From contig NZ_QVRA01000005.1 in the NCBI RefSeq assembly GCF_003591655.1, positions 62,001 through 126,000 of the forward strand: 64,000 nucleotides of DNA, read 5' to 3'. The notes under the pieces are model-generated. The model searched no databases and was not told where the DNA came from. It saw only the letters and a list, made by a program, of their open reading frames with translations. Each line of letters starts with the position of its first letter. The stretch's first letter is position 1. Source of the stretch: Sphingobium terrigena (GTDB lineage Bacteria; Pseudomonadota; Alphaproteobacteria; Sphingomonadales; Sphingomonadaceae). A program made the position numbers and the translations under genes. Positions 33,700-42,835 of the stretch are shown piece by piece.

Positions 33700-33795
33700 C
33701 TGAAAGTTTGGCATCATCCAAACTCTGATCCCGCCCTGCCCGCCTGGAAAAACGGGAAGTCCTGACACAAACTGGCAGGCGCGGACAATCAGCGT

Positions 33796-34218
33796 TTAGA
33801 AATTGCCATATTGTTCGTTGCCGACGAAGCCCAGCTTCGTCACGCCCGCGCGCTTGATCTCCGCCAGCACCTCATCAACGGTGACATAGCGGGTCTGCGC
33901 GTTCGGCTGGAACTGAAGTTCCGGCTCGACCGGCAGGCGCAGCGACTGCTGCAGATATTGACGCAGGGTCAGCAGGTCGATCGCCGAACCGTTCCAGGTG
34001 ATGATCCCGGCCTGGTCGATGGCGACCTTGTTCTTCACCGGATCGATCGGGCTATCCGTCGGCGGTGCGCTCTGCGGCAGGTCGATCTTGACCGCGTGGG
34101 TCTGGATCGGAATCGTGATGATGAACATGATGAGGAGAACGAGCATGACGTCGATCAACGGCGTCGTGTTCATTTCCATCATCGGTTCGCCTTCATCGGA
34201 ACCCATGCTCATGGCCAT
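33796..34218 (-). CDS. exbD: Biopolymer transport protein ExbD (second copy)
   Basis: A 140-residue ExbD/TolR family protein: short cytoplasmic start, one helix (PLIDVMLVLLIMFIIT, with the conserved membrane Asp) and a periplasmic domain. With ExbB it turns proton flow into work on TonB. GGAG precedes the ATG by 8 nt. It is the last gene of tonB-exbB-exbD-exbD and differs clearly from the other ExbD, with a shorter periplasmic domain. Confidence 0.93.
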   Translation of the reverse strand: MAMSMGSDEGEPMMEMNTTPLIDVMLVLLIMFIITIPIQTHAVKIDLPQSAPPTDSPIDPVKNKVAIDQAGIITWNGSAIDLLTLRQYLQQSLRLPVEPELQFQPNAQTRYVTVDEVLAEIKRAGVTKLGFVGNEQYGNF

Positions 34219-34242
34219 AGCGAAATCTCCTTAATCAGCCGG

Positions 34243-34731
34243 TCAGAGGCGGGTCGTCGTCGTGCCGGGTTCCGGCTCGGAGATGAAGCCCACCTTGGGG
34301 AAACCGGCGCGCTGCATCGTGTAGATCGTACCACCGATGCACCGGTAGGGGGTGTTGATGTCGCCGCGGATATGCACTTCGGGCATGTCTTCGGGCGTCA
34401 TATTTTCGACGCCGCCTGCCTTCTTGATATCCGATTCCAGCTTCGCAACGGCCCGGTTGAGCAGATCGCTGGAATCGACCTTGGTCATGTTCCAGAAAAC
34501 AGCGCAGCTGCCATCCGACCCGGTCGTGACCGAGAGGGAGACATTTTCGGGCTTCGTCGTGGTCGGCTCGAACGCCACCTTGGGAAGTTGCAGTTCGACC
34601 GTCTGGACGACGACCGGGACCGCGATGAGAAAGATGATGAGCAACACCAGCATGACGTCGACGAGCGGCGTCGTGTTGATGTCGGACAACGGTTTGTCGT
34701 CACCGCCGCCGGGGCCAACACTCATTGCCAT
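34243..34731 (-). CDS. exbD: Biopolymer transport protein ExbD (first copy)
   Basis: A 162-residue ExbD/TolR family protein with the conserved PLVDVMLVLLIIFLIAVP helix (membrane Asp included). The periplasmic domain is about 20 residues longer than in the second copy and has two cysteines (near GSCAVF and YRCIGG) that may form a disulfide. It lies between exbB and the second exbD. Confidence 0.93.
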   Translation of the reverse strand: MAMSVGPGGGDDKPLSDINTTPLVDVMLVLLIIFLIAVPVVVQTVELQLPKVAFEPTTTKPENVSLSVTTGSDGSCAVFWNMTKVDSSDLLNRAVAKLESDIKKAGGVENMTPEDMPEVHIRGDINTPYRCIGGTIYTMQRAGFPKVGFISEPEPGTTTTRL

Positions 34732-34849
34732 TGATAATATCCTAACATTGGTGTCGATGGCGCCTCACCATCGCGACGAGGCCCATGGTCGGCGGGGAAC
34801 GGGATGGTCGCAGCGGCCATCCCGTTCCCGCGCCGGCATCTCAAGACAA

Positions 34850-35605
34850 TCAGGCCTTGGTCGGCGCAGCAACCGGCTTGGCAGCAGGTGCGGCGGGAGC
34901 CGGAGCAACGCTGGGCTTAACCGCGCCGTTCGACACCAGATAGGCCAGCAGATCGACGGTGAAGCCGTTAAGCTGTTCGGCGATCGACTTGTTGCGGCGC
35001 TGCAGGAAGTTGTAGGCGAGCACCGCGGGAACGGCCACGGCCAGACCCAGGGCGGTCATGATGAGCGCTTCACCGACGGGACCGGCGACCGCGTCGATCG
35101 AGGCCTGACCGGCTGCACCGATCTTGATCAGCGCGCGATAGATGCCGATAACGGTACCGAACAGACCGATGAACGGCGAGGTCGAACCCACGGTTGCGAG
35201 GAAGGCGAGACCGCCACCCAGCGACGAGTTGATCGCGGCTTCCGAACGGCCGAGCGAACCGTGCAGCCAGTCATGCGCTTCGACCGGATCGGTCAGCTTG
35301 GTATGTTCTTCCTGCGCCTTGATGCCGTCATCGACGATCTGCTTGTAGGCGGAGTTCTTTTCCAGCTTGGCCGAGCCTTCCTTGATGTTGGCGGCGCGCC
35401 AGAAGGTCGCACGAACCTTCTTGCCCTGGTTGATCACCTTCTGCTGTTCGATCAGCTTGGTGAAGAGAATGTAGAAAGTGCCGACCGACATGCCGCACAG
35501 AATGAGGAACACGGTCCAGGCGATCGTGCCGCCCTGTTCCAGAGCTTCCATCAGGCCATAGGGGTTTTCCGGCTTCGGCGCCGCAGCTGCGAGATACATC
35601 AACAT
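34850..35605 (-). CDS. exbB: ExbB/TolQ/MotA family proton channel protein
   Basis: A 251-residue ExbB with three membrane segments (about 25-47, 150-175, 185-210). The conserved GSTSPFIGLFGTVIGIYRAL and the C-terminal GEALIMTALGLAVAVPAVLAYN region identify the family. A Pro/Ala-rich tail follows. It forms the pentamer that houses ExbD and energises TonB. I use the ATG at 35605; a TTG six bases upstream is possible. Confidence 0.94.
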   Translation of the reverse strand: MLMYLAAAAPKPENPYGLMEALEQGGTIAWTVFLILCGMSVGTFYILFTKLIEQQKVINQGKKVRATFWRAANIKEGSAKLEKNSAYKQIVDDGIKAQEEHTKLTDPVEAHDWLHGSLGRSEAAINSSLGGGLAFLATVGSTSPFIGLFGTVIGIYRALIKIGAAGQASIDAVAGPVGEALIMTALGLAVAVPAVLAYNFLQRRNKSIAEQLNGFTVDLLAYLVSNGAVKPSVAPAPAAPAAKPVAAPTKA

Positions 35606-35677
35606 GTTCAAGACTTCCCTCTCAATGAGATCAAGCTAGAGCAAGGCGGCGCCGGGCGCGCACCTTGCCCGTTTGGA

Positions 35678-36337
35678 TTATTCCGGCAGACGCCAGGTGA
35701 TACGGCCATTGTACGTATCGGGCATTTCCGCACCATCAGACCCCTTGGCCGGCTTGAAACGCGCACGGCGCGGCAGCAGGCGGCAGGTCGCCTCATCGAG
35801 ATCCGGGTGGCCGGTCGAGGAGGTGATGGTGCAGTCGGTCACCCGACCATCAGCACCGATTTGCAGGCGGAACCCTGCCGTACCGGAGCGTTCTTCACGC
35901 TGGGCGCGGCTTGGATAATCCGCATCGCTAAGCCAGCTGCCGGGCGCACTGCGCGGGGTAGCGCGGCTTGCGGCGACAGGCGGCGGCGGCGGGGCCGGCG
36001 GCGGCGGCGGGGCGGCGACCGGAACCGGGTTGAACACCGGAGGGGGCGTCCGAACAACGGTCATGGTCGGCGCAGGCGCCGGGGTCTGCACGATCGGCGG
36101 CGGGGCCACGACCGGCGGCGGCTCGACCGGCTGGTCTGGCGGCGGCGGCGGCGGCTCCTCGTCCGGTGGCGGCGGCTCTTCCTTCACGTCGATCACGTTC
36201 AGCTGTTCTGCCGCCTTTTTGACATATTTCATGCCAAGACCGGTGACGAAGGCATAGCCAAGAACAGCGTGAATCAGGGCGACGATGATGATCGAGACAG
36301 TCCGACTCGATCCTTGCGAGTGGTCAGCATAGGCCAT
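35678..36337 (-). CDS. tonB: Energy transducer TonB
   Basis: A 219-residue TonB: one N-terminal membrane anchor (about 14-34), a proline-rich spacer (about 53-125) that spans the periplasm, and a C-terminal TonB domain (YPSRAQREERSGTAGFRL to YNGRITWRLPE). It passes energy from ExbB-ExbD to outer-membrane receptors. It is first in the operon; the 250-bp gap upstream of it (36338-36589) should hold divergent promoters, but I see no clear operator such as a Fur box. Confidence 0.94.
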   Translation of the reverse strand: MAYADHSQGSSRTVSIIIVALIHAVLGYAFVTGLGMKYVKKAAEQLNVIDVKEEPPPPDEEPPPPPPDQPVEPPPVVAPPPIVQTPAPAPTMTVVRTPPPVFNPVPVAAPPPPPAPPPPPVAASRATPRSAPGSWLSDADYPSRAQREERSGTAGFRLQIGADGRVTDCTITSSTGHPDLDEATCRLLPRRARFKPAKGSDGAEMPDTYNGRITWRLPE

Positions 36338-36589
36338 TCGGCAACGACACTCCTTAACTCATCTTACCAGTGGTTTATACAAATCAGCCAAAAACGACCC
36401 AAGCCGACCGGGCTACCCCGGCCACCTTCGGCCCCTGTCCGTCCAATTGCTACCGCGCAAACTCCTATCGCGGCATATCGTGGCACGCAAACGCTTTATC
36501 GATATGTTCATTTGCGGTTACCATTTCATAGCGGAATGACTTGCCTGTGACATCCTTGCCACGAGCCAAAACATAGGACGAAGCTGATC

Positions 36590-37462
36590 ATGAAATCCAC
36601 CACCCTGTTGTACCGGCTCGCGCTGCCATGCCTCATTTCAGCCGCAAATCTCGCGGTTTCTCCGGCTTTAGCGCAACAATCGCCGATGACAGCGCAATCG
36701 AGGGTTGCGACTGGCGGCCTGTCCTATGCCGACATTGTAGACCTGGCGGACAATGCGCCGCTGGTCGCACATGTGCGAATCCGCAACATCATCACATTGA
36801 AGCCCGAACAGGCCGGAGACGTCCCGGCAGGCTATAGACGGCTGTTTATCGAGGGCGATGTGACGGGTTTGATTCGCGGCGATGCGGGAATCGCCCCCCT
36901 TGTCAGCTGGCTCTATGATGCCCCGATCAATGCGCGCGGCAAATTGCCCAAGCTAAAGAAAGCACAGGTCATCCTGTTCGCCCGACCCGGCAGCCGCCCC
37001 GGCCAGATCCAACTGGTTGCCCGCGACGCGCAGATTCCGGCAACGCCCGCCGAAATCGACCGGGTCAAAGGCATATTGTCGGCTCTGGTCGCACGCGATG
37101 CCCCGCCGCGCATCCTGGGGCTGGGCGATGCCTTCCATGTCGCGGGTACGGTGGCGGGCGAGGGTGAGACGCAGATTTTCCTGCGCACCGAAAAGGGCGA
37201 TCCGGTGTCGCTCTCGATTTTGCGTCGGCCCGGCGAACCGCCCCGCTGGGCAGTGGCGCTGGGCGAGATTGTCGACGAAGCCGCCCGCCCGCCCGTTCCC
37301 GGCAGCCTGCTCTGGTATCGCCTGGCCTGCGCGCTGCCCCCTGCCCTGCCCGCCCGCGCGGTGCGCACCCTGTCCGTGCAGGATGCCGAAGCGGCGCGCG
37401 CAGACTATAGGGTGGTGATTGATGCACTGGGGCCGTGCGGGCGGACGCGGACGCCCGGCTGA
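36590..37462 (+). CDS. Hypothetical secreted protein
   Basis: A 290-residue exported protein: signal peptide (about 1-28, ending SPALAQQ) and a globular beta-rich domain with GLSYADIVDLADNAPLVAHVRI near the start and several conserved-looking segments. Two cysteines near the end may pair. I do not recognise a family; similar proteins are typical of sphingomonads. Divergent from tonB. Confidence 0.75.
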   Translation: MKSTTLLYRLALPCLISAANLAVSPALAQQSPMTAQSRVATGGLSYADIVDLADNAPLVAHVRIRNIITLKPEQAGDVPAGYRRLFIEGDVTGLIRGDAGIAPLVSWLYDAPINARGKLPKLKKAQVILFARPGSRPGQIQLVARDAQIPATPAEIDRVKGILSALVARDAPPRILGLGDAFHVAGTVAGEGETQIFLRTEKGDPVSLSILRRPGEPPRWAVALGEIVDEAARPPVPGSLLWYRLACALPPALPARAVRTLSVQDAEAARADYRVVIDALGPCGRTRTPG

Positions 37463-37547
37463 TACAGCTTTTGCTTGGACGGGCGCGCACCTGTCGCTAT
37501 CAGCGCGGGCTTCATCACCTGCGCCGATTATAGAGAGAGACGTCCCC

Positions 37548-38852
37548 ATGACCAATCTGCACCGCCATGCCCCGCTGCGCGTCGCGCTCGTCGGCCTCGG
37601 CACGGTGGGTGGAGGCGTCATCCGGCTGCTCAACACCAATGGCGACCTGATCGCCAGGCGCGCGGGTTGCCCGATCCAGGTCGTCGCGATTTCGGCGCGC
37701 GACCGGAACAAGGATCGCGGCGTTGATCTGTCCCCCTATGAATGGGTGGACGATATGAACAGCCTGGCGACGCGCGACGATATCGACGTCGTTGTCGAAC
37801 TGATCGGCGGGTCGGACGGCCCGGCGCTGACGCTGGCGCGGCACTGCCTGAATGCAGGCAAGCCCTTCGTCACGGCGAACAAGGCGATGCTGGCCCATCA
37901 CGGGCTGGACCTGGCACGCCTTGCTGAAAAGGGCGGCATAGCGCTGAAATATGAAGCTGCGGTCGCGGGCGGCATTCCGGTGATCAAGGGGATGCGCGAA
38001 GGCGCGGCGGCGAACGAGATTTCGCGCGTCTATGGCATCCTGAATGGCACCTGCAATTACATCCTGACGACGATGGAGAAGGAAGGCCGGGGCTTTGACG
38101 AGGTACTGAAGGAAGCGCAGGAACTGGGCTATGCCGAGGCTGATCCCAGTTTCGACATTGATGGCGTGGATGCGGCGCATAAGCTGACCATCCTGGCCAG
38201 CCTGGCGTTCGGCACCGAACTGGATTTTGCCGCCGTCGCCACCACTGGCATCCGCCACGTCATCGCCGCCGACATTGCCGAGGCCGCCGCGCTGGGCTTC
38301 CGCATCCGGCTGGTCGGCATGGCGCAGAACGGTGCAGACGGGCTGTTCCAGCGGGTCCACCCGATGCTGGTGCCGCTCGACCATCCGCTGGCGCATGTCG
38401 ATGGATCGTTGAACGCGGTGGTGGCGGAGGGGAATTTCGTCGGTCGCCTCTTCTTCCAGGGGCGCGGCGCGGGCGATGGCCCGACGGCCTCGGCTGTGGT
38501 CGCCGACCTGATCGACGTCGCGCGTGATGAATATGGTGACGCCTTCGCCATGCCGGTCGCGGCGCTGACCCCGCAGAACACCGCCGATGCGGGCGCGCGG
38601 GTCGGCCGCACCTATTTGCGCTTCATGGTGCAGGACCGCCCCGGCGTGCTGGCCGAAATCGCCGCTGCCACGCGGGATGCGGGCGTATCGATTGAAAGCA
38701 TGATCCAGCGCGGCGCGCATCAGGAGGATGGCGTGCTGGTCGCCATCGTCACCCATGCGGGCGAGGAGCGCTGCATCCGCGACACGCTGGAGCGGCTTGC
38801 GGGATCGGAAAGCCTGCTCGGCACGCCGATGGTGATGCACATTCTCGACTGA
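37548..38852 (+). CDS. hom: Homoserine dehydrogenase
   Basis: Converts aspartate semialdehyde to homoserine, the branch to threonine and methionine. The 434 residues have the NAD(P)-binding GLGTVGGGV near the start, the catalytic core (GGIPVIKGMREG, GTCNYILTTM, GYAEADPSFDIDG with catalytic Asp) and a C-terminal ACT domain (RFMVQDRPGVLAEIA), giving feedback control by threonine. I use the ATG at 37548. No other threonine gene is adjacent. Confidence 0.96.
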   Translation: MTNLHRHAPLRVALVGLGTVGGGVIRLLNTNGDLIARRAGCPIQVVAISARDRNKDRGVDLSPYEWVDDMNSLATRDDIDVVVELIGGSDGPALTLARHCLNAGKPFVTANKAMLAHHGLDLARLAEKGGIALKYEAAVAGGIPVIKGMREGAAANEISRVYGILNGTCNYILTTMEKEGRGFDEVLKEAQELGYAEADPSFDIDGVDAAHKLTILASLAFGTELDFAAVATTGIRHVIAADIAEAAALGFRIRLVGMAQNGADGLFQRVHPMLVPLDHPLAHVDGSLNAVVAEGNFVGRLFFQGRGAGDGPTASAVVADLIDVARDEYGDAFAMPVAALTPQNTADAGARVGRTYLRFMVQDRPGVLAEIAAATRDAGVSIESMIQRGAHQEDGVLVAIVTHAGEERCIRDTLERLAGSESLLGTPMVMHILD

Positions 38853-38858
38853 GCAAAT

Positions 38859-39284
38859 TCAATGCTGCCCGGCACCTTTGAAACGGTCCGGGAGCGGCGG
38901 CGGTACGGCGAGGTCGGCATCGGGATCGATGATCGCGGTCACGCTCTTGCGCACAACGTCCGCCACCTTGAACACCGACAGGCCGCCGACACATCCCGTC
39001 CCCTGCCCGCCGACCACGCCGCAACTGCCCTGCCGTACCGCCGCTGCCGATGCACGCGGGGCATCCCCCCTCACGACACCACTCTGCATAGATTCGCGTG
39101 GGAGAGGCAGGCGTTCGCGGGCATTGCGTTCGGCACGATTCCCGCACACCACAATTGCGTCGCCGCTGCGGTCGCATGGTTTGACGACCTGTGTTTTGGC
39201 GCGATAGGCGGCCATCAACGCTTCGTCCGCCGCCTGCGCATCCAACGGCAAGAGGAGAATGAGGAGGCTGGCCAGAGCTTTCAT
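38859..39284 (-). CDS. Hypothetical secreted protein
   Basis: A 141-residue protein with a short signal peptide (LASLLILLLPLDAQA). The mature part contains a small IVVCGNR motif, often seen in sphingomonad secreted proteins, several cysteines and a Pro-rich end. No function known. The ATG at 39284 gives a normal signal peptide; the longer frame adds seven residues. It converges with hom, whose stop is 6 nt away. Confidence 0.65.
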   Translation of the reverse strand: MKALASLLILLLPLDAQAADEALMAAYRAKTQVVKPCDRSGDAIVVCGNRAERNARERLPLPRESMQSGVVRGDAPRASAAAVRQGSCGVVGGQGTGCVGGLSVFKVADVVRKSVTAIIDPDADLAVPPPLPDRFKGAGQH

Positions 39285-39400
39285 TGCATCCAATCCATCA
39301 CGCAATCATGGCTGCATGATGGCCGACACCCTTCCCCGCTCGACAAGGACGGGGCAACGGCCTATCCGCTCTGCGCATAAGAAAAGGCAGAGGAATGAAG

Positions 39401-40384
39401 ATGGTACAGGCAAGTTCGACGCTGGATCGCGTGTTGGTGCTGGAAATGGTCCGCGTTACCGAAGCGGCGGCCATTGCCGCGTCGAAGCTGATCGGCCGGG
39501 GCGATGAGAAAGCCGCCGATGCCGCCGCTGTCGAAGCCATGCGCCTGGCCTTCAACGACCTCTATATGGACGGCACCGTCGTGATCGGAGAGGGTGAGCG
39601 CGACGAGGCGCCGATGCTCTATATTGGCGAGAAGGTCGGCAATGCCATCGGCACCGGGCCGAAGATCGACATCGCGCTCGACCCGCTGGAGGGCACCACC
39701 ATCACCGCCAAGGCCGGGCCGAACGCGCTCGCCGTGCTGGCCATTTCCGAAGAAGGCGGGCTGCTCAACGCGCCCGACGTCTATATGGACAAGCTGGCGG
39801 TGGGGCCGGGCTATCCCGATGGGATCATCGATCTGGCCCGGTCGGCGAAGGAAAATGTCGAGGCGGTCGCCGCCGCCAAAGGGGTGGAACCCGCCGACAT
39901 CATCGTGTGCGTGCTGGACCGGCCGCGCCACGAGAAACTGATCGCGGAATTGCGGGCCATTGGTTGCGGCATCATGCTGATCCCCGATGGCGATGTGGCC
40001 GGCGTGATCGCGACGACCGATCCTGAGACCACGATCGACATCTATATGGGGTCGGGCGGTGCGCCGGAAGGGGTGCTGGCCTGTGCAGCGCTGCGCTGCG
40101 TTGGCGGGCAGTTCAAGGGTCGCCTGCTATTCCGCAACGAGGATGAGAAGCAGCGCGCCCGCAAATGGGGGATCACCGATCTCGACAAGATTTATGACCT
40201 GAAGGAACTGGCCAAGGGCGACTGCATCTTCGCCGCCACCGGGGTCACTGACGGGTCATTGCTCGACGGGGTCAAGCGGCTGCCGGGCGGCAAGCTGACG
40301 ACCGAAAGCGTGGTGATGCGCGCCAGCACCGGCACGGTGCGCTGGGTCAAGGGCGAACATCGGCTGAACGCCAAGCCGGCATAA
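39401..40384 (+). CDS. glpX: Fructose-1,6-bisphosphatase class II (GlpX)
   Basis: Gluconeogenic phosphatase. The 327 residues carry the GlpX signature blocks GEGERDEAPML, DIALDPLEGTT (metal-binding Asp and Glu) and GSGGAPEGVLAC. I choose the ATG at 39401 because AGAGG lies 7 nt before it; the ATG at 39395 is too close to that site. A terminator follows directly. Confidence 0.95.
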   Translation: MVQASSTLDRVLVLEMVRVTEAAAIAASKLIGRGDEKAADAAAVEAMRLAFNDLYMDGTVVIGEGERDEAPMLYIGEKVGNAIGTGPKIDIALDPLEGTTITAKAGPNALAVLAISEEGGLLNAPDVYMDKLAVGPGYPDGIIDLARSAKENVEAVAAAKGVEPADIIVCVLDRPRHEKLIAELRAIGCGIMLIPDGDVAGVIATTDPETTIDIYMGSGGAPEGVLACAALRCVGGQFKGRLLFRNEDEKQRARKWGITDLDKIYDLKELAKGDCIFAATGVTDGSLLDGVKRLPGGKLTTESVVMRASTGTVRWVKGEHRLNAKPA

Positions 40385-40407
40385 GCGACAATGAGCCGGA
40401 CATAGTG

Positions 40408-40434
40408 AAAGGGAGCCTGCTGGCTCCCTTCTTT
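40408..40434. terminator. Terminator between glpX and MerC-like gene
   Basis: AAGGGAGCC pairs with GGCTCCCTT around a TGCT loop, followed by CTTT on the plus strand; A residues on the left give T residues on the minus strand, so it may serve both convergent genes. Confidence 0.75.
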
Positions 40435-40440
40435 GCGGAC

Positions 40441-40818
40441 CTAGCGCCCGGCGCGGTGGTTGAGGTCGTGGCCCAGCGCCAAGATGCCGACACCGATCAG
40501 CGTATAGACGCTTTCCTGCCAGCCATGATCCATGGTCAGCGCCCCGGCCATCACGCCGAGTCCCAACGCTCCGATCGCGGCGGGCATCATGAAGCGGTGG
40601 ACCATCGCGCCATGGCCCAGCGCGATCGCGCCCAGCAATATGGCCAGCACCAGTCCCGCTTCATGAAAGATAGGGCTTTCAAAGATTCCGCCTGCCGTCG
40701 CCAGCAGGCCCAGCACGACGGCGGTGACGAAGCAATGCGCCAGGCACAGGCCTGACAGCGCGATTGCGAAGCGATCGAGGCGGCCGGACAAGAGGAGGTG
40801 GCGAAGGGACTGCGACAT
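40441..40818 (-). CDS. MerC domain membrane protein
   Basis: A 125-residue protein with four membrane helices and the MerC pattern (GLCLAHCFVTAV, two cysteines in the first helix region). MerC proteins of mercury operons carry Hg(II) inward, but stand-alone versions like this are common in Alphaproteobacteria and their role is unknown. No mer genes are present here. The ATG at 40818 removes an unlikely seven-residue start. Confidence 0.82.
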   Translation of the reverse strand: MSQSLRHLLLSGRLDRFAIALSGLCLAHCFVTAVVLGLLATAGGIFESPIFHEAGLVLAILLGAIALGHGAMVHRFMMPAAIGALGLGVMAGALTMDHGWQESVYTLIGVGILALGHDLNHRAGR

Positions 40819-40907
40819 GCTGGCTGCTACATAGGCCAACCCATCATAAGTTACAACATATCATTGCGTGTTTTTGTGGACGGGCATGAACCTGCCGTCC
40901 GCCGCGT

Positions 40908-42695
40908 CTAAGCCGCCAGACGCAGGCAGTTACGGCCGCTATGCTTGGCACGATACAGCGCCTTGTCAGCTGCCTCCAGCATCGCCGATCGGGTCGATTT
41001 GCCGTCCAGTTCCACGAGGCCGGCACTGAACGTGACGGAGATGGCCTCTCCCCCCGCTTCGTCCACCGGGATCGGATCGATCATGCGGACGCGCAGCCGT
41101 TCGCAGATCATGCTCGCGCGATCGATGTCGCTGTCGGCCAGCAGGATCGCAAATTCCTCGCCACCCAGACGACCGATGCTGTCGACGCTTCGCAGCCCCG
41201 GCCGCAGCCGTTCGACAAAGGCGGTGAGTACCCGGTCGCCTGCGCCATGGCCGTAGCGGTCGTTGACCGCCTTGAAATGGTCGATGTCGATCAACAACAG
41301 GCAGGATCGCGCGCCCTGACGCGCGCGCAATATTTCCGCTTCCAGCTTTTCGAGGAAGGCGTGGCGACTGTCCGCGCCAGTCAGCGAATCGCGCGCAGCG
41401 ACCTGTTGCAGCGCCTGCTGGCGTGCCTTGTGCCGCGACATGTCGCGAATCATGCTGACAACGCCGCTGGGTTTGCCACGTTCATCCACCACCGCGCGGC
41501 TGACCATCTCGCACCATTGCAGGTCGCCATCGGACACGAGGGGACGAAATTCCACCATGTGGTTCACGCCCGGATGCGCCAGCGCGCGACGGTGGGTAGC
41601 GATGACGAGTGCACGGTCGTGCGGATCGACCAGATTGGCGGCGGACTGGCCAATCAGCAGTTCGGGCGCGCAGCCAATCTGTTCGGCAGCCGAGGGCGAG
41701 GCATAATGGATGATGCCGTCCACACCGATGTTGAGGACCACGTCGCCGCTATGTTCGGCAATGGCGCGATAACGCGCTTCGCTATCCTGCAACATCAAGA
41801 ACAGGCGCCGACGGCTGTTGAGTTCGGCCGCAACCAACATGCTCAGCAGGAAGCTGAGGGCGAGGTAGAATTGAAAATATTGCACCCGCGCCCCGGTCGA
41901 TCCGGGGATGAGCGTCATCGGGCCGACGCCATGCATGGTTGCCACTCCACCGACGACTGCCAGGATGATGATGGACGCCGCCGCGCCCATCTGTCCGGTG
42001 CGAAAGGCGATCAGGACCAGCGGCAGGAGTGACGCGAACAGCAGTGGATAGCGTGCCCAGAAAAATATATGGACGATGCCTAGGGCGAACAGCGCCAGCA
42101 GCCCGACCATCTCGACCTTCGCCCGCACCGGCGTGTCACGCCACCAGCGGCCACATTCCCCCTGCAACAACAGGATCATGATCGGCGCGAAGGTCAGCCC
42201 GCCCAGCACATGACCGCTATACCATTGCAGCCAGGACGCTCCGAATGGCACCGGGCTCAGGAAGGAGGCGACGGTCGCTGCCATGGCAGCGGCGATCACA
42301 TTGGCAACGCCACACAGGGCGATGATGAACACCATCAACGGGCGGATCGCACCGATAATCCGACGATCCGGCACGAAGCGACGGCAGATGATCGCAACGA
42401 TCAGCGATTCGACGACATTGATCGCAGCCATCGGGATGGCGGCCAGCGGTCCCATGCCGAACAGGGCGGTGGCGACTGCGCTGGCGATGGCGCAGGCGAT
42501 GATGGCACGCGGCCAGTAGCGGGTGCGCGATGTCAGCAATTCTGCCATCAGGAAAGCGTTGGCGCCCCAGATGAAGGCGAGGCCGCCTTCAAAGCGGGAG
42601 AGCAGCAGCGCCACCGTCGCCACGACGAAGTACACGCTGCCGGTGATGACCGGCGCGAATATCGAAGAGGAGTGACGAAGGGCGGACCGTTGCAT
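40908..42695 (-). CDS. Membrane-bound diguanylate cyclase with PAS domain (MASE1-like)
   Basis: A 595-residue signalling protein. The first 300 residues form eight or more membrane helices of the MASE1 kind, then a PAS domain (about 315-425) and a GGDEF domain with GGEEF at 511-515, so it should make c-di-GMP. An RSVD sequence sits at the inhibitory I-site position before GGEEF, suggesting product feedback. The signal sensed is unknown. The three PilZ proteins in the window are possible effectors. Confidence 0.92.
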   Translation of the reverse strand: MQRSALRHSSSIFAPVITGSVYFVVATVALLLSRFEGGLAFIWGANAFLMAELLTSRTRYWPRAIIACAIASAVATALFGMGPLAAIPMAAINVVESLIVAIICRRFVPDRRIIGAIRPLMVFIIALCGVANVIAAAMAATVASFLSPVPFGASWLQWYSGHVLGGLTFAPIMILLLQGECGRWWRDTPVRAKVEMVGLLALFALGIVHIFFWARYPLLFASLLPLVLIAFRTGQMGAAASIIILAVVGGVATMHGVGPMTLIPGSTGARVQYFQFYLALSFLLSMLVAAELNSRRRLFLMLQDSEARYRAIAEHSGDVVLNIGVDGIIHYASPSAAEQIGCAPELLIGQSAANLVDPHDRALVIATHRRALAHPGVNHMVEFRPLVSDGDLQWCEMVSRAVVDERGKPSGVVSMIRDMSRHKARQQALQQVAARDSLTGADSRHAFLEKLEAEILRARQGARSCLLLIDIDHFKAVNDRYGHGAGDRVLTAFVERLRPGLRSVDSIGRLGGEEFAILLADSDIDRASMICERLRVRMIDPIPVDEAGGEAISVTFSAGLVELDGKSTRSAMLEAADKALYRAKHSGRNCLRLAA

Positions 42696-42780
42696 GTTGG
42701 CAAGGAGGCTAGCGCGGCATCCTTAATATTTGCTCACTATTCGCCCGCTATGGAGGGAAAGGCCGCTGTAATGGCGACGC

Positions 42781-42808
42781 AAAAACCCCGGCGCTTTCGC
42801 GCCGGGGT
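42781..42808 (-). terminator. Catalase gene terminator
   Basis: On the minus strand, CCCCGGCGC and GCGCCGGGG form a perfect 9-bp stem with a GAAA loop, followed by five T residues. It lies 28 nt beyond the catalase stop. Confidence 0.9.
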
Positions 42809-42835
42809 CGCGTATTTCAAAGCTGGGCCGTGGCG

